From Anaerotruncus colihominis (GTDB taxonomy: Bacteria; Bacillota; Clostridia; Oscillospirales; Ruminococcaceae): a stretch of DNA of 64,000 bases. A program made the position numbers and the translations under genes. The notes beneath the pieces were generated by a model. The model worked only from the letters and a program-made list of their open reading frames with translations, had not been told where the DNA came from and did no database searches. Positions 17,436 to 25,086 of this stretch are shown one piece after another; within the stretch, counting starts at the first letter, position 1; each line of letters opens with the position of its first letter. Where the stretch lies: contig CP102255.1 of NCBI GenBank assembly GCA_025146135.1, forward strand, positions 620,001 through 684,000, written 5' to 3'.

Positions 17436-18399
17436 GATGCTTCCTCCTTACCATCCGGTGCAGGGATTCATTATAGCGGTCAATCAGGGAGACAAACGCA
17501 TTTGACAACAAAATAGCAAACGACATGCTCTCCTCATAACCGCCGACATAGCGGAACAGCATAGTTATCGCTCCGGCAAAAACGCCGTAAACGGCCAGCG
17601 AAGTATCCCGCTTGGGACTTGTGACCGGGTCTGTGATGCAGAACACGGCGCCGAACAGCATAGCGCCGGACATCAATTCATAGATGACGGACTGTATCCC
17701 ATCGCCCGCGACGCGCGGGAATAAAAACGCGATCAGCGCGCAGGTGGCCAAAAACGGGACCGGGAGCTGCCAGCGCACAGTGCGCCGGAACAGAAGATAT
17801 CCAAGGCACGCGGCCACGACCAGAATATTGGTCGCGCCCATCGGTCCGGGATAGTTGCCCAGCAGCATGGAAGTGATGTCGTTTGAAGGGATGCCGCCAA
17901 GTTTGATTACAAACGCCGGATTCTGATAGAGCGTAGTCGTGACATCGCCGAAAAGCGGCAGACGGTCAAAGGGCATGGGATACATGAACACCAGCCCAGG
18001 CCAGCAGATCGCCGCGAAAGAAAAGCCGGCGGCCGCGGGGTTGAACAGATTGTGTCCTGTCCCGCCGAAGGGATGCTTAACGATTGCAATCGCAAAGACC
18101 GACGCAGCGGCCGGCACATAATACGGCACGGACGCAGGCATCATCATTGCGATGATCAGTCCCGTGACAATGGGGGACAGATCGCGCGGGTTCGGCGCCC
18201 GGCCGCGCAGCAGCGTGCACGCTGCATCCGCGATGACAGCCGGGATGACAGCGGCCGCGCAGACCATCAGCGCGCGCGGTCCATAATATAGAAATCCAAG
18301 TGCGCACAGCACAAGCAGCAGTAAGATGACATCGCTCATCAGGGTGCGGCTGCTCTCCTGATGGCGGATGTGGGGCGCGGCCCTTCGATTCAGTTTCAA
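17386..18399 (-). CDS. RnfD/NqrB-like membrane subunit, flavin site altered
   Basis: 337 residues, about nine membrane helices; family motifs PIVTGLIIAMMMP, FGGTGHNLFNPAAAGFS, LMSGAMLFGAVFCITDPVTSP and YVGGYEESMSFAILLSNAFV. Typical RnfD carries FMN covalently on the Thr of a SxAT/SGAT motif. No exact motif is seen; the nearest in the expected place is GDVTTTLY (151-158), so flavinylation is doubtful but a Thr remains. TTG start overlaps the rnfC-like stop codon (TTGA). Positioned as in canonical rnfCD, but the usual rnfG gene does not follow. Confidence 0.85.
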   Translation of the reverse strand: MKLNRRAAPHIRHQESSRTLMSDVILLLLVLCALGFLYYGPRALMVCAAAVIPAVIADAACTLLRGRAPNPRDLSPIVTGLIIAMMMPASVPYYVPAAASVFAIAIVKHPFGGTGHNLFNPAAAGFSFAAICWPGLVFMYPMPFDRLPLFGDVTTTLYQNPAFVIKLGGIPSNDITSMLLGNYPGPMGATNILVVAACLGYLLFRRTVRWQLPVPFLATCALIAFLFPRVAGDGIQSVIYELMSGAMLFGAVFCITDPVTSPKRDTSLAVYGVFAGAITMLFRYVGGYEESMSFAILLSNAFVSLIDRYNESLHRMVRRKHLEARKSKGGAKTQPLV

Positions 18400-21326
18400 C
18401 GGTCGTCCTCCCCCTTTTTGGCAGACGGTTCGTCATTTTTTCGCCATCCATGCCGTCCGCTGGCGGCAAGCGCAGGCTCATCCACGCTGTCCGCGTGCGC
18501 AAAAGCTTCTTTCTCAGACGCGCCGGCCTGCTCCGCCACGGCGGCTGGCGCCAGATCGCCGGACGCCTGTTCATAGGTCAAGGCAGGCGCCGCGGTATCG
18601 TCCGGACTGCCGGCCGCCGTATCGACTGTCAGCGGCGGCGGGGGCATAGCCTCGCGGAACAGGCTGTCGATGTCGAGATCGAGGCGCGGCCCGCTATCCG
18701 TTCGTTCAGGCTCCATCTGCTCAGGTGCGGGTGACTCGATCGGGGCCTGCGTCTGGGCCGCCTGTGCAGGAGCCGCCCCGGCAGGCTCGTCCGGGCTGTC
18801 CGCGAAAGCGTCCTTTTCGGACGCGCCGCTGTCCGGGGACGCCTGCGGCGGGTCTTGCCGCATTGCCGGGGCCGAAACAGCGCGCCCGGTGACGGCCGCG
18901 CGCGCGGCCTCCATCTCGCTGCGGTAAGCGCGCGCCTCGGAGCGCGCGTCCTCAAGCGCCCGCTCAATCTTTTCACGGATATCGCGATCGTTGTCGGCAA
19001 TCGCCTTTTGCCGCGCGTCATAGTCCGCCTGCGCCTGCGTAAGCGCCTCAGCATGGGCGGCCTGCGCCGCCTCATATACGGCCTGCGCTTCAGCGCGCTC
19101 CAGGGCGGCGGCTCTTTCAGCTTCCTGGTAAGCGGCAGTCAGCTGCGCGCGAACCTGCTTGTCGTGCTCCTGCGCCGCTTCCAGTGCAGCGAGCGCCTGT
19201 ACCTTAGCTGTACGGTTTTGCTCCCGCGCTGCTTCAAAGATACTCTGCGCGTCCAGCTTTTCCTGCCGGTTTTTAGCTTGTGCCGCCTCGTATGCCGCAT
19301 CCGCTTTGATCTTGGCGGCGCGGTTCTGTTCCTGCGCGCCCTCAAGGCCGGCCTGCGCCTGTACCTTTGCGCTGCGGTTCTGTTTCTGCGCTTCCTCGTA
19401 AAGCCGGGCTGCGCGCTCCTTTGCCTGTCCGGCGGCATCCTCCGCCTGCTTGAGTGCGCTGGCTGCCGCTTGTCTGGCGGCGTCGCGCGTTTTCTGCGCG
19501 CTCTCCCGGCGGCCGGGACCGGCTGCCTTGACGCTCTTGAGCGCGTTTTGTGCGGATGCGCGCGCTTCTTCGGTCGCGCCGCTTTGCTTCATGACGCGGT
19601 CGAGCGCCTTTTGCGCGTCGCGCTCGGCGGTTTCGTGTGCCTTCAGCGCGGATTCAAACGTCTTATCAGCCTCGCGCAGAGCGGCGTCCTTGGCCTTGCG
19701 CGCGTGTTCGACAGAGCGGTCGGCCTCCTTTTCAGCATCCTGCCTGGCGCGCAGCGCCGCCGCCAATGTCTGATCGGCCGTTTTTTCGGAGGCTTGTCGT
19801 GCGTTTTGAGCTGCGTCAAGCGCACGGTCGGCCGCTTTTTCAGCGTCCTGCTTGACGCGCAGCGCCGCTGCCAATCGCTGGTCTGCTTCCTTTTCTGCGG
19901 CGCGGCGCGCCGCGTCCGCCGCGTCGAGGACGCGGTCGGCCTGCTTTTCAGCGTCGAGCTTCGCGCGGTTCGCGTCGGCCAGCGCCCAGTCGGCAGCCTG
20001 CTCCTGCGATTGACGGGCGTTCTGCGCTGCCGAAAGCGCGGCGTCAATCTCGCGGTTTGTATCCTGCTGGCGGCGCTGGGCTTCGGACAGCGCGCCGTCT
20101 GCCGCTGTGACAGCCGCCGTATGCGCCGCTTTCGCCTGCGCCTGGCTGCGCCTCAGTTCGCGGTCCGCCGCCTTGAGCGCGCGGCGGTGCGTAATCTGGG
20201 CGCGGTGCAGCCGGTAATCAGCCATATAGCTTTCATATTCGGCTGTTTTTTCCTTCGCCTGGAGCGCGGACGCCGTGCGCATCGAACCAATCATCGGCCG
20301 GTATTCGTGCGCAGCCCGCTGGATGGTTTCGGAAAGATCAAGCTTGGACGGACAGACATAGCTACACGTCCCGCATCCGATGCACATCTGCGCGTCGAGC
20401 ACGCGAAACAGGCCGTACCGGCGATTCTGAATGCTGCGGTACAGGTAGAAGGGGTTCAGCCCTTCGGGACATGCGTGCGCGCAGCGGGAACAGCCGATAC
20501 AGCCGATGTTAAGGTTCTTGAAATCCTCATGAAACGCCAAAATGGCGCGTGTGGACGGTGTGACAAGCGTGTTGTCGGTATCCATGACGGAAAATCCAGT
20601 CATGGAGCCGCCGACAACGACGCGCGCGGGATCCTCAATGAGTCCGCACCGCTCAAGCACCTGGCCCACCGTCATACCGAGCGAAACCTCGAGATTGGTG
20701 GGATTGCCGATACAGTCGCCGGCGACGGTGATAAACGTGGTGGTCTGAGGCTTATTGAACGCGACTGCCCGTGCCAGATGAATCAGCGCGCCGACGCCGA
20801 CCATCGCAACATCATCTTCTGCGGCAAAATACATCGACGCCTGATACTCTGCCGGATAACGGCCGCGGATGCGCTGGACGGGGAAACCACCGAGCTTTTT
20901 GGGGATACGGATGTCGAGGTCGGTCAGATTTTTATAAACGGCAAACTGCGCCTCGGCCGCGCCAGCCGCCTTCTGAGCGAGACGCAGGCCGCTGGCGCTT
21001 TGCGCGGAATTTTTCAACATAGGGTTTAATTGGCTGGAAATATACGGTTCGTCATCGATCGCATCGGCAACGAGCAGGCGCGTCAAAGAGGCGCGGAATT
21101 CCTCCAGCTTTTCAAAAAGCGGCCGGCCATCACGTTCGTCGACAATGTGCGCGTCGCGCGCGATTGCGATGATATCATCCGGCGTCAGCGCGTCCGGGTC
21201 CTCGACGGCGGGGCGGTCCATCAGCACGCCAATGGTGTCGGCGTTGAGAAATTCGCGCAGATCGCGCGAAAGCGCCGGTTCCTTGTGCTGCTGGAGCAAT
21301 ATTCCTTTATATAAAAATCCTGCCAT
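18396..21326 (-). CDS. RnfC-like 2x[4Fe-4S] protein with very long coiled-coil tail
   Basis: 976 residues from ATG at 21326 (GGAGGT 5-6 nt upstream). Residues 1-345 resemble RnfC, with an SLBB-like part (ITVAGDCIGNPTNLEVSLGMT), GGSMTGF, and two ferredoxin motifs: Cys276/279/282/286 and Cys315/318/321/325. The N-terminal GGIH domain and the glycine-rich NADH/FMN motif (GxGGAGFPT) are absent; the site reads IVDERDGRPLFEKL, and ECEPY reads DDEPY. Residues about 350-785 are an Ala/Glu/Lys/Gln coiled coil with 20-22-residue repeats; 790-976 is acidic and Pro/Ala-rich with two copies of GASEK(D/E)AFA...DEPA. Gammaproteobacterial RsxC also has an Ala-rich tail, but shorter. Confidence 0.85.
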   Translation of the reverse strand: MAGFLYKGILLQQHKEPALSRDLREFLNADTIGVLMDRPAVEDPDALTPDDIIAIARDAHIVDERDGRPLFEKLEEFRASLTRLLVADAIDDEPYISSQLNPMLKNSAQSASGLRLAQKAAGAAEAQFAVYKNLTDLDIRIPKKLGGFPVQRIRGRYPAEYQASMYFAAEDDVAMVGVGALIHLARAVAFNKPQTTTFITVAGDCIGNPTNLEVSLGMTVGQVLERCGLIEDPARVVVGGSMTGFSVMDTDNTLVTPSTRAILAFHEDFKNLNIGCIGCSRCAHACPEGLNPFYLYRSIQNRRYGLFRVLDAQMCIGCGTCSYVCPSKLDLSETIQRAAHEYRPMIGSMRTASALQAKEKTAEYESYMADYRLHRAQITHRRALKAADRELRRSQAQAKAAHTAAVTAADGALSEAQRRQQDTNREIDAALSAAQNARQSQEQAADWALADANRAKLDAEKQADRVLDAADAARRAAEKEADQRLAAALRVKQDAEKAADRALDAAQNARQASEKTADQTLAAALRARQDAEKEADRSVEHARKAKDAALREADKTFESALKAHETAERDAQKALDRVMKQSGATEEARASAQNALKSVKAAGPGRRESAQKTRDAARQAAASALKQAEDAAGQAKERAARLYEEAQKQNRSAKVQAQAGLEGAQEQNRAAKIKADAAYEAAQAKNRQEKLDAQSIFEAAREQNRTAKVQALAALEAAQEHDKQVRAQLTAAYQEAERAAALERAEAQAVYEAAQAAHAEALTQAQADYDARQKAIADNDRDIREKIERALEDARSEARAYRSEMEAARAAVTGRAVSAPAMRQDPPQASPDSGASEKDAFADSPDEPAGAAPAQAAQTQAPIESPAPEQMEPERTDSGPRLDLDIDSLFREAMPPPPLTVDTAAGSPDDTAAPALTYEQASGDLAPAAVAEQAGASEKEAFAHADSVDEPALAASGRHGWRKNDEPSAKKGEDDR

Positions 21327-21387
21327 GTGGGACCTCCGATAATCAAAAAATGGCTGTGCACATATAGTAGGGGTGGGGGTGTTGGGG

Positions 21388-21957
21388 ATGAAATTCAGAC
21401 AGCTCGGCCCGCATCGGGTGCGGATTAATCTGTCTCGAGATGAACTTGACACAATGGGACTGAGCTACGATATGCTCGATTACAGCAGCGCGCGTACACG
21501 TGCGCTGCTCTTTTCCCTTTTGGAAAAAGCCTGCGCGGACACCGGGTTTAAACCAGCCGGCCGTGTGCTGGTGGAGGCATATCCCGACGAAAGCGGCGGA
21601 TGCCGGATCGAATTTTCAGGCAGCGCCGGCGCAGCGCAGCGCTGGCGTGTCAAACGCAGCGCACAGCTTCCGGTGATCTATGCGTTTGACGATGTGGATA
21701 CACTCATAGCATGCGCTGTCAAGCTGTTTGGCCGCTGCGCCCAGCGCATCCGAAAAAGCGCGCTTTACCATACAGGGAAAAACTGGATACTGGCCGTTTA
21801 TCCGGCGCGGGAACGGCAGGACGACACGCTGATGCTGCTGGACGAATTCGCACGGCGCTGCGGCGAGGGCGCGCTTGCCAAGGCATGGCTGGGCGAACAC
21901 GCCCGGACCGTTGTCGACGACAACGCGGTCGGGCTGCTCTGCGCGTATTTCGGATAA
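21388..21957 (+). CDS. mecA: MecA-family adaptor protein
   Basis: 189 residues. N-terminal MecA domain (VRINLSRDELDTMGLSYDMLDYSSARTRALLFSLLEKA) and C-terminal adaptor fold (LPVIYAFDDVDTLIACAVKLFG, ALYHTGKNWILAVYPA, LLDEFA). MecA brings substrates to the ClpC ATPase for unfolding or proteolysis by ClpCP; in Bacillus it controls competence. ATG at 21388 is chosen over an upstream GTG because the MecA domain begins there; the upstream region is G-rich. Divergent from the Rnf-like operon. Confidence 0.85.
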   Translation: MKFRQLGPHRVRINLSRDELDTMGLSYDMLDYSSARTRALLFSLLEKACADTGFKPAGRVLVEAYPDESGGCRIEFSGSAGAAQRWRVKRSAQLPVIYAFDDVDTLIACAVKLFGRCAQRIRKSALYHTGKNWILAVYPARERQDDTLMLLDEFARRCGEGALAKAWLGEHARTVVDDNAVGLLCAYFG

Positions 21958-21961
21958 GAGA

Positions 21962-22621
21962 TCAGCTGCGCTGCGCTGCGGCGCGCAAATCGCGCACGGC
22001 CGCGGCGTAATCGGGCTTGCCGAACAGCGCGCTGCCGGCGACAAAAACATTTGCGCCCGCGCGCACTGTTTTGCCGATGGTCTTCAGATCGATTCCGCCG
22101 TCAACCTCGATATCGGTTGAAAGGCCGCGCCGATCGCATTCACGGCGGACAGCTTCGATTTTCGGGCACATGTCCTCCATAAACTTCTGACCGCCAAAAC
22201 CGGGTTCAACTGTCATAACGAGAACCATATCAAGCTGATCAAGATAAGGAAAAACCACGTCAGCCGGTGTTTTGGGCTTAATCGAAATCCCGCATTTTTT
22301 GCCCTTTGCGCGAATGGCGTCAATGACCGCCTGCGGTTCGCTGTCACTTTCCGCGTGGAATACGACAATATCGGCTCCCTTGTCGCAGAACTGCGGCGCA
22401 TAGGTCAGCGGATCACTGATCATCAGGTGCACGTCAAGCACAGCGTCCGTCGCTTTGCGCAGCGAAGCGACAACCGGGAGCCCAAGTGAAATATTTGGAA
22501 CAAAATGACCGTCCATTACATCGACATGGATGAGGTCTGCTCCCGCATTGTGCATGGCGGCGACCTCGGCGCCGAGCGCGGCAAAGTCGCAGGCAAGGAT
22601 CGATGGGGCGATTTTCATCAT
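21962..22621 (-). CDS. rpe: Ribulose-phosphate 3-epimerase
   Basis: About 219 residues, normal length. Motifs KIAPSILACDFAALG, LIHVDVMDGHFVPNISLG, VHLMISDP, MTVEPGFGGQKFM, IEVDGGI and GANVFVAGSALFG; the metal and catalytic residues (His, Asp, Asp) are all present. It interconverts D-ribulose 5-phosphate and D-xylulose 5-phosphate in the pentose phosphate pathway. Start at 22621, 8 nt after GGGAGG; an ATG at 22627 is only 2 nt from that site. Ends 4 bp from the convergent mecA stop. Confidence 0.95.
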   Translation of the reverse strand: MMKIAPSILACDFAALGAEVAAMHNAGADLIHVDVMDGHFVPNISLGLPVVASLRKATDAVLDVHLMISDPLTYAPQFCDKGADIVVFHAESDSEPQAVIDAIRAKGKKCGISIKPKTPADVVFPYLDQLDMVLVMTVEPGFGGQKFMEDMCPKIEAVRRECDRRGLSTDIEVDGGIDLKTIGKTVRAGANVFVAGSALFGKPDYAAAVRDLRAAAQRS

Positions 22622-22778
22622 ATTCATAACCTCCCAGGGGCGCGGCGTCCTCTGCCGGCCGCGCGGGCAAATTGCGTTTGCCCTCATATTATATCGTAAC
22701 GTGTCGTGGATTGCAAGGAAATCGGCCCCTGGTGCGGCAGAATTCACAGGTCGTTAACGTTTTCACACAAAGCTGACC

Positions 22779-22940
22779 AGGGCTTGTTTGAAAATAGAGG
22801 TATTGCCGAATTTTTCATAGACAGCAGGAGAATAGAAGGCAAAAAACGCAGGAATCCTTTCGGATTGCAAGGCTTTTTAACGCGGCATTCGCCGCTGGTT
22901 GCAGAAAAAGACGGTATTTTCGATTTTTCAAACAGTCCCT
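22779..22940. mobile_element. MITE-like element, copy A2
   Basis: About 162 bp with terminal inverted repeats AGGGCTTGTTTGAAAAT and ATTTTTCAAACAGTCCCT. Body matches copy A1 at 8918-9077. Lies just upstream of the tRNA promoter. Confidence 0.85.
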
Positions 22941-22985
22941 TAAGCGCATTGCGTAAAATATTGTCATGAAAACGGCCCGACAGTA

Positions 22986-23014
22986 TTGACAATGCAGGTG
23001 AAATTTGCTAAAAT
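22986..23014 (+). promoter_or_regulatory. Sigma-A promoter of the tRNA cluster
   Basis: TTGACA (22986-22991), 17 bp, TAAAAT (23009-23014); transcription would begin near 23021, about 15 nt before tRNA-Gly. Confidence 0.88.
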
Positions 23015-23035
23015 AAAATGCGTCGTTTAAAGCCT

Positions 23036-23109
23036 GCGGGTGTAGTTCAATGGTAGAATGTCAGCCTTCCAAGCTGAACACGTGGGTTCGATTCCCATCA
23101 CCCGCTCCA
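23036..23109 (+). tRNA. tRNA-Gly (TCC)
   Basis: Cloverleaf folds by eye: acceptor GCGGGTG/CACCCGC, D arm with AGTTCAATGGTAGA, anticodon loop CTTCCAA (anticodon TCC), T arm GTGGGTTCGATTCCCAT, discriminator T, encoded CCA. First of four tandem tRNAs. Confidence 0.95.
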
Positions 23110-23138
23110 AGCCCTCGCTTCCGGCGCGCGGCCGCTTT

Positions 23139-23215
23139 GCGCCAGTAGCTCAACCGGATAGAGCAACTGCCTTCTAAGCAGTAGGTCGGGGGTTCGAGTC
23201 CCTCCTGGCGCGCCA
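23139..23215 (+). tRNA. tRNA-Arg (TCT)
   Basis: Acceptor GCGCCAG/CTGGCGC, anticodon loop CTTCTAA (TCT), T arm with GGTTCGAGTCC, discriminator G, encoded CCA. Confidence 0.95.
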
Positions 23216-23259
23216 GTTTTCCCGGCCGGCGCGGATAGGTTCCTTATAAACGCCGAAAT

Positions 23260-23337
<78 letters not shown>

Positions 23338-23406
23338 CCAGACAGATCGTCCCCGGCCGCGCAGCGGGCGGGGACTTTTTCAAAGCGGCCTGTGCGCCGC
23401 GTCTAT

Positions 23407-23481
23407 TGGGCCATCGTCAAGCGGTAAGACACAGCACTTTGACTGCTGCATTCGTAGGTTCGAATCCTACTGGCCCAGCCA
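23407..23481 (+). tRNA. tRNA-Gln (TTG)
   Basis: Acceptor TGGGCCA/TGGCCCA, anticodon loop CTTTGAC (TTG), T arm GTAGGTTCGAATCCTAC, discriminator G, encoded CCA. Last tRNA before the phage-remnant zone; a possible attachment gene. Confidence 0.95.
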
Positions 23482-23485
23482 GAGC

Positions 23486-23526
23486 AAACCCCCGCAAACA
23501 GCTTGTTTAGCTGCCTGCGGGGGTTT
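23486..23526 (+). terminator. Terminator of the tRNA operon
   Basis: AAACCCCCGCA (23486-23496) pairs with TGCGGGGGTTT (23516-23526). Between 23527 and 23783 there is AT-rich sequence with no gene seen. Confidence 0.85.
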
Positions 23527-23783
23527 ACATGCTTTTATGCTCATTCTTTGGATATCGCAATAAGTAGTGATTAAATGTATCCTTATGTCGTAAAAGTGTC
23601 GTAGAATATTAGATTGATAAACGGCTATAAGCCCATGCTCTTGCGCAAAACATTGATATCATTATAAACATATATTTTAGCTGTAATGATGATATCGGCG
23701 TGAACAAGTACCCGTTGGATGGTATAGATATCAGTTTGTAAAATCTATAACGGAGAATGCTGAATCGAGAGGTGAACAAGCAA

Positions 23784-23889
23784 ATGGCTAAAACTATACG
23801 CGGAGCTGATTCGCAAGGGCTTAAAGGCAATCGGGGACGTACTCAAGGCTTTACAGGCCGAGGTCAAGGAGCTGCTCGAACATGAGTAG
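23784..23889 (+). pseudogene. XkdX/CD1375-type phage small protein, frameshifted
   Basis: ATG at 23784 after GAGAGGTGA. With one A removed from the run at 23790-23793 the product reads MAKLYAELIRKGLKAIGDVL and on to LLEHE, a typical small tail-module protein of clostridial phages and similar to the next gene. As written, the ATG frame gives an unrelated 33-residue product. A base miscall or a true inactivating insertion are both possible. Confidence 0.6.
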
Positions 23890-23938
23890 CTTTTTTCTTT
23901 TCCTCGCAAAAATATTCTGCCGGAGGGAGGTGCGCATA

Positions 23939-24058
23939 ATGGCAGTTGTTTACGCGACGCTGATCGTGAAAGGCAAAAAGACGCTGGAGGACGTTCCGGC
24001 GCTGCTCAAGGAGCAGGTGCGGGAAATCCTCTCCGCTCTCGATGTGGAAGTGCAGTAA
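23939..24058 (+). CDS. CD1375/XkdX-like small phage protein
   Basis: 39 residues (MAVVYATLIVKGKKTLEDVP... ending ALDVEVQ), matching the very small conserved protein found before the lysis genes in clostridial Siphoviridae and Myoviridae-type prophages. GGAGGGAGG lies about 8 nt before ATG. Function unknown; probably tail-associated. Followed by a hairpin. Confidence 0.7.
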   Translation: MAVVYATLIVKGKKTLEDVPALLKEQVREILSALDVEVQ

Positions 24059-24067
24059 CATACGATG

Positions 24068-24095
24068 GGGCCGGGCTGGCGTAACAGCCCGGCCC
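24068..24095 (+). terminator. Hairpin/terminator within the lysis module
   Basis: GGGCCGGGCTG (24068-24078) pairs with CAGCCCGGCCC (24085-24095), followed by TATATTTT. Confidence 0.75.
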
Positions 24096-24121
24096 TATAT
24101 TTTGCCCAGGGGGTGTAAGTA

Positions 24122-24472
24122 ATGGCGGATGAGAAATGCATCGTAGACCCGCAGCGGGATTGCCTTGGCCTGCATAAGGCAATCGCCCTGGAAAAGCAGA
24201 TGTCGGAATACCGCACTCAGGCGCGGGAAACACACGCCGATATGTATAGGCGGATTGCGGCGCTGGAACAGTCCGGGTCCGCACAGGAGGCACGCTATCA
24301 GGCGATCATGGACAAATTGACGGAACTGTCCGTCCGGCTTAATGAGGCGCTAGCGACTATCGCGGCACTCAAGGAAAAACCGGCGAAACGGTGGGAGAGC
24401 ATTGCCGACAAAGCGATATGGGCCGTGCTCGCGGCGGTGATCGCCTTTGTACTGGGACGGATGGGGCTGTAA
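24122..24472 (+). CDS. XhlA-like phage hemolysin/holin-associated protein
   Basis: 116 residues: an N-terminal part with two Cys (CIVDPQRDC), a long coiled coil (about 25-85) and a C-terminal membrane helix (AIWAVLAAVIAFVLGRMGL). This is the layout of XhlA, a cell-surface protein acting with the holin and endolysin in lysis. AGGGGGTG lies upstream of the ATG. Looks intact, while the holin that follows is broken. Confidence 0.75.
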   Translation: MADEKCIVDPQRDCLGLHKAIALEKQMSEYRTQARETHADMYRRIAALEQSGSAQEARYQAIMDKLTELSVRLNEALATIAALKEKPAKRWESIADKAIWAVLAAVIAFVLGRMGL

Positions 24473-24488
24473 GACTGGAGGAGCACAA

Positions 24489-24767
24489 ATGAAAATCAAT
24501 TGGAAGGTACGCATTAAAAACCCGCTGTGGTGGGTGCAGATAGCAGCGGCGCTGGTACTGCCGGTGCTCGCATACTTCGGCCTGGCCTAGGAGGATATGA
24601 CCTTTTGGAACGCGCTGCGGGATGTGTTTCTGCGCGCGGTGCAGAATCCCGTTGTGCTACTTGCTGCGGCAGCCAGCGTGTTTAACGCTGTGACCGACCC
24701 GACAACGGCCGGCGTTGGGGACAGCAGGCGGGCGCTTGAGTATAAGACGCCGAATCGTGACGAATAA
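24489..24767 (+). pseudogene. phiLC3-family holin interrupted by an amber codon
   Basis: MKINWKVRIKNPLWWVQIAA starts a phiLC3-type holin. TAG at 24588-24590 ends it after 33 codons, yet the same frame runs on through EDMTFWNALRDVFLRAVQNP and VFNAVTDPTTAGVGDSRRAL to TAA at 24765, giving the normal 92-residue family length. The amber sits where a single base change from TGG (Trp) would explain it. Inactivated holin, unless the stop is suppressed or re-initiation occurs at ATG 24597 (AGGAGG is only 2 nt away). Confidence 0.8.
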
Positions 24768-24790
24768 AGGCGATCAATGCGGATTACGGC

Positions 24791-24819
24791 TTGTAAAAAA
24801 GGGCGGCGCATGGTAAAAT
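24791..24819 (+). promoter_or_regulatory. Promoter of the small toxin gene
   Basis: TTGTAA (24791-24796), 17 bp, TAAAAT (24814-24819); about 60 nt upstream of the toxin start. Confidence 0.6.
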
Positions 24820-24882
24820 AATGCTGGTGCTGTCGCAAACGGCAGGCGGTTAGTCACTCCCTTGCGAAAGGGGGTGTTATGT

Positions 24883-24954
24883 ATGGTTGAGTTGTTGCTC
24901 GCGATTTTATTGGTCGTGGCGATCACAGAAGCCGTGAAATACATAAAAAAATGA
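24883..24954 (+). CDS. Small hydrophobic type I toxin (holin-like toxin family)
   Basis: 23 residues (MVELLLAILLVVAITEAVKY ending IKK): one membrane helix and a positive tail, like the holin-like toxins of Bacillota type I toxin-antitoxin pairs. AAAGGGGGTG precedes the ATG at 24883; an ATG four bases upstream stops after three codons. Its stop codon and 3' region are covered by an antisense RNA (24945-25028). It would damage the membrane when the antitoxin RNA is lost. Lies in the phage lysis zone, perhaps as a stability element. Confidence 0.72.
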   Translation: MVELLLAILLVVAITEAVKYIKK

Positions 24955-25028
24955 CCGCCCAACCCTGCAAAAGTTAGCGGTCATACCGTAATTTGTAAGG
25001 GCTAACCGTCTGTCGGCAGCGCCTCTTT
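24945..25028 (-). ncRNA. Antisense antitoxin RNA of the type I pair
   Basis: Minus-strand transcript predicted from a perfect promoter at 25035-25063 to an intrinsic terminator: ATGACCGC (24984-24977) pairs with GCGGTCAT (24958-24951), then TTTTTT. About 84 nt, fully complementary to the end of the toxin mRNA. Such RNAs base-pair with the toxin message and trigger decay or block its translation. Prediction only. Confidence 0.72.
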
Positions 25029-25034
25029 GTTTTT

Positions 25035-25063
25035 ATTATATCCGTACCGGAGATATCTGTCAA
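25035..25063 (-). promoter_or_regulatory. Consensus promoter of the antisense RNA
   Basis: Minus strand TTGACA (25063-25058), 17 bp, TATAAT (25040-25035). A perfect consensus, as expected for a constitutive antitoxin RNA. Confidence 0.88.
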
Positions 25064-25086
25064 GCCGCTGGCCTTTGGCCGGCGGC

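Noticed and set aside
18855..21029. 724-codon plus-strand open frame opposite the rnfC-like gene
   Set aside because: Shadow of a GC-rich, Ala/Glu-repetitive coding strand; the minus frame has ferredoxin motifs and a good ribosome binding site.
16080..21326. Plain complete Rnf complex
   Set aside because: rnfG and rnfB are missing and the cofactor residues of the present subunits are not conserved.
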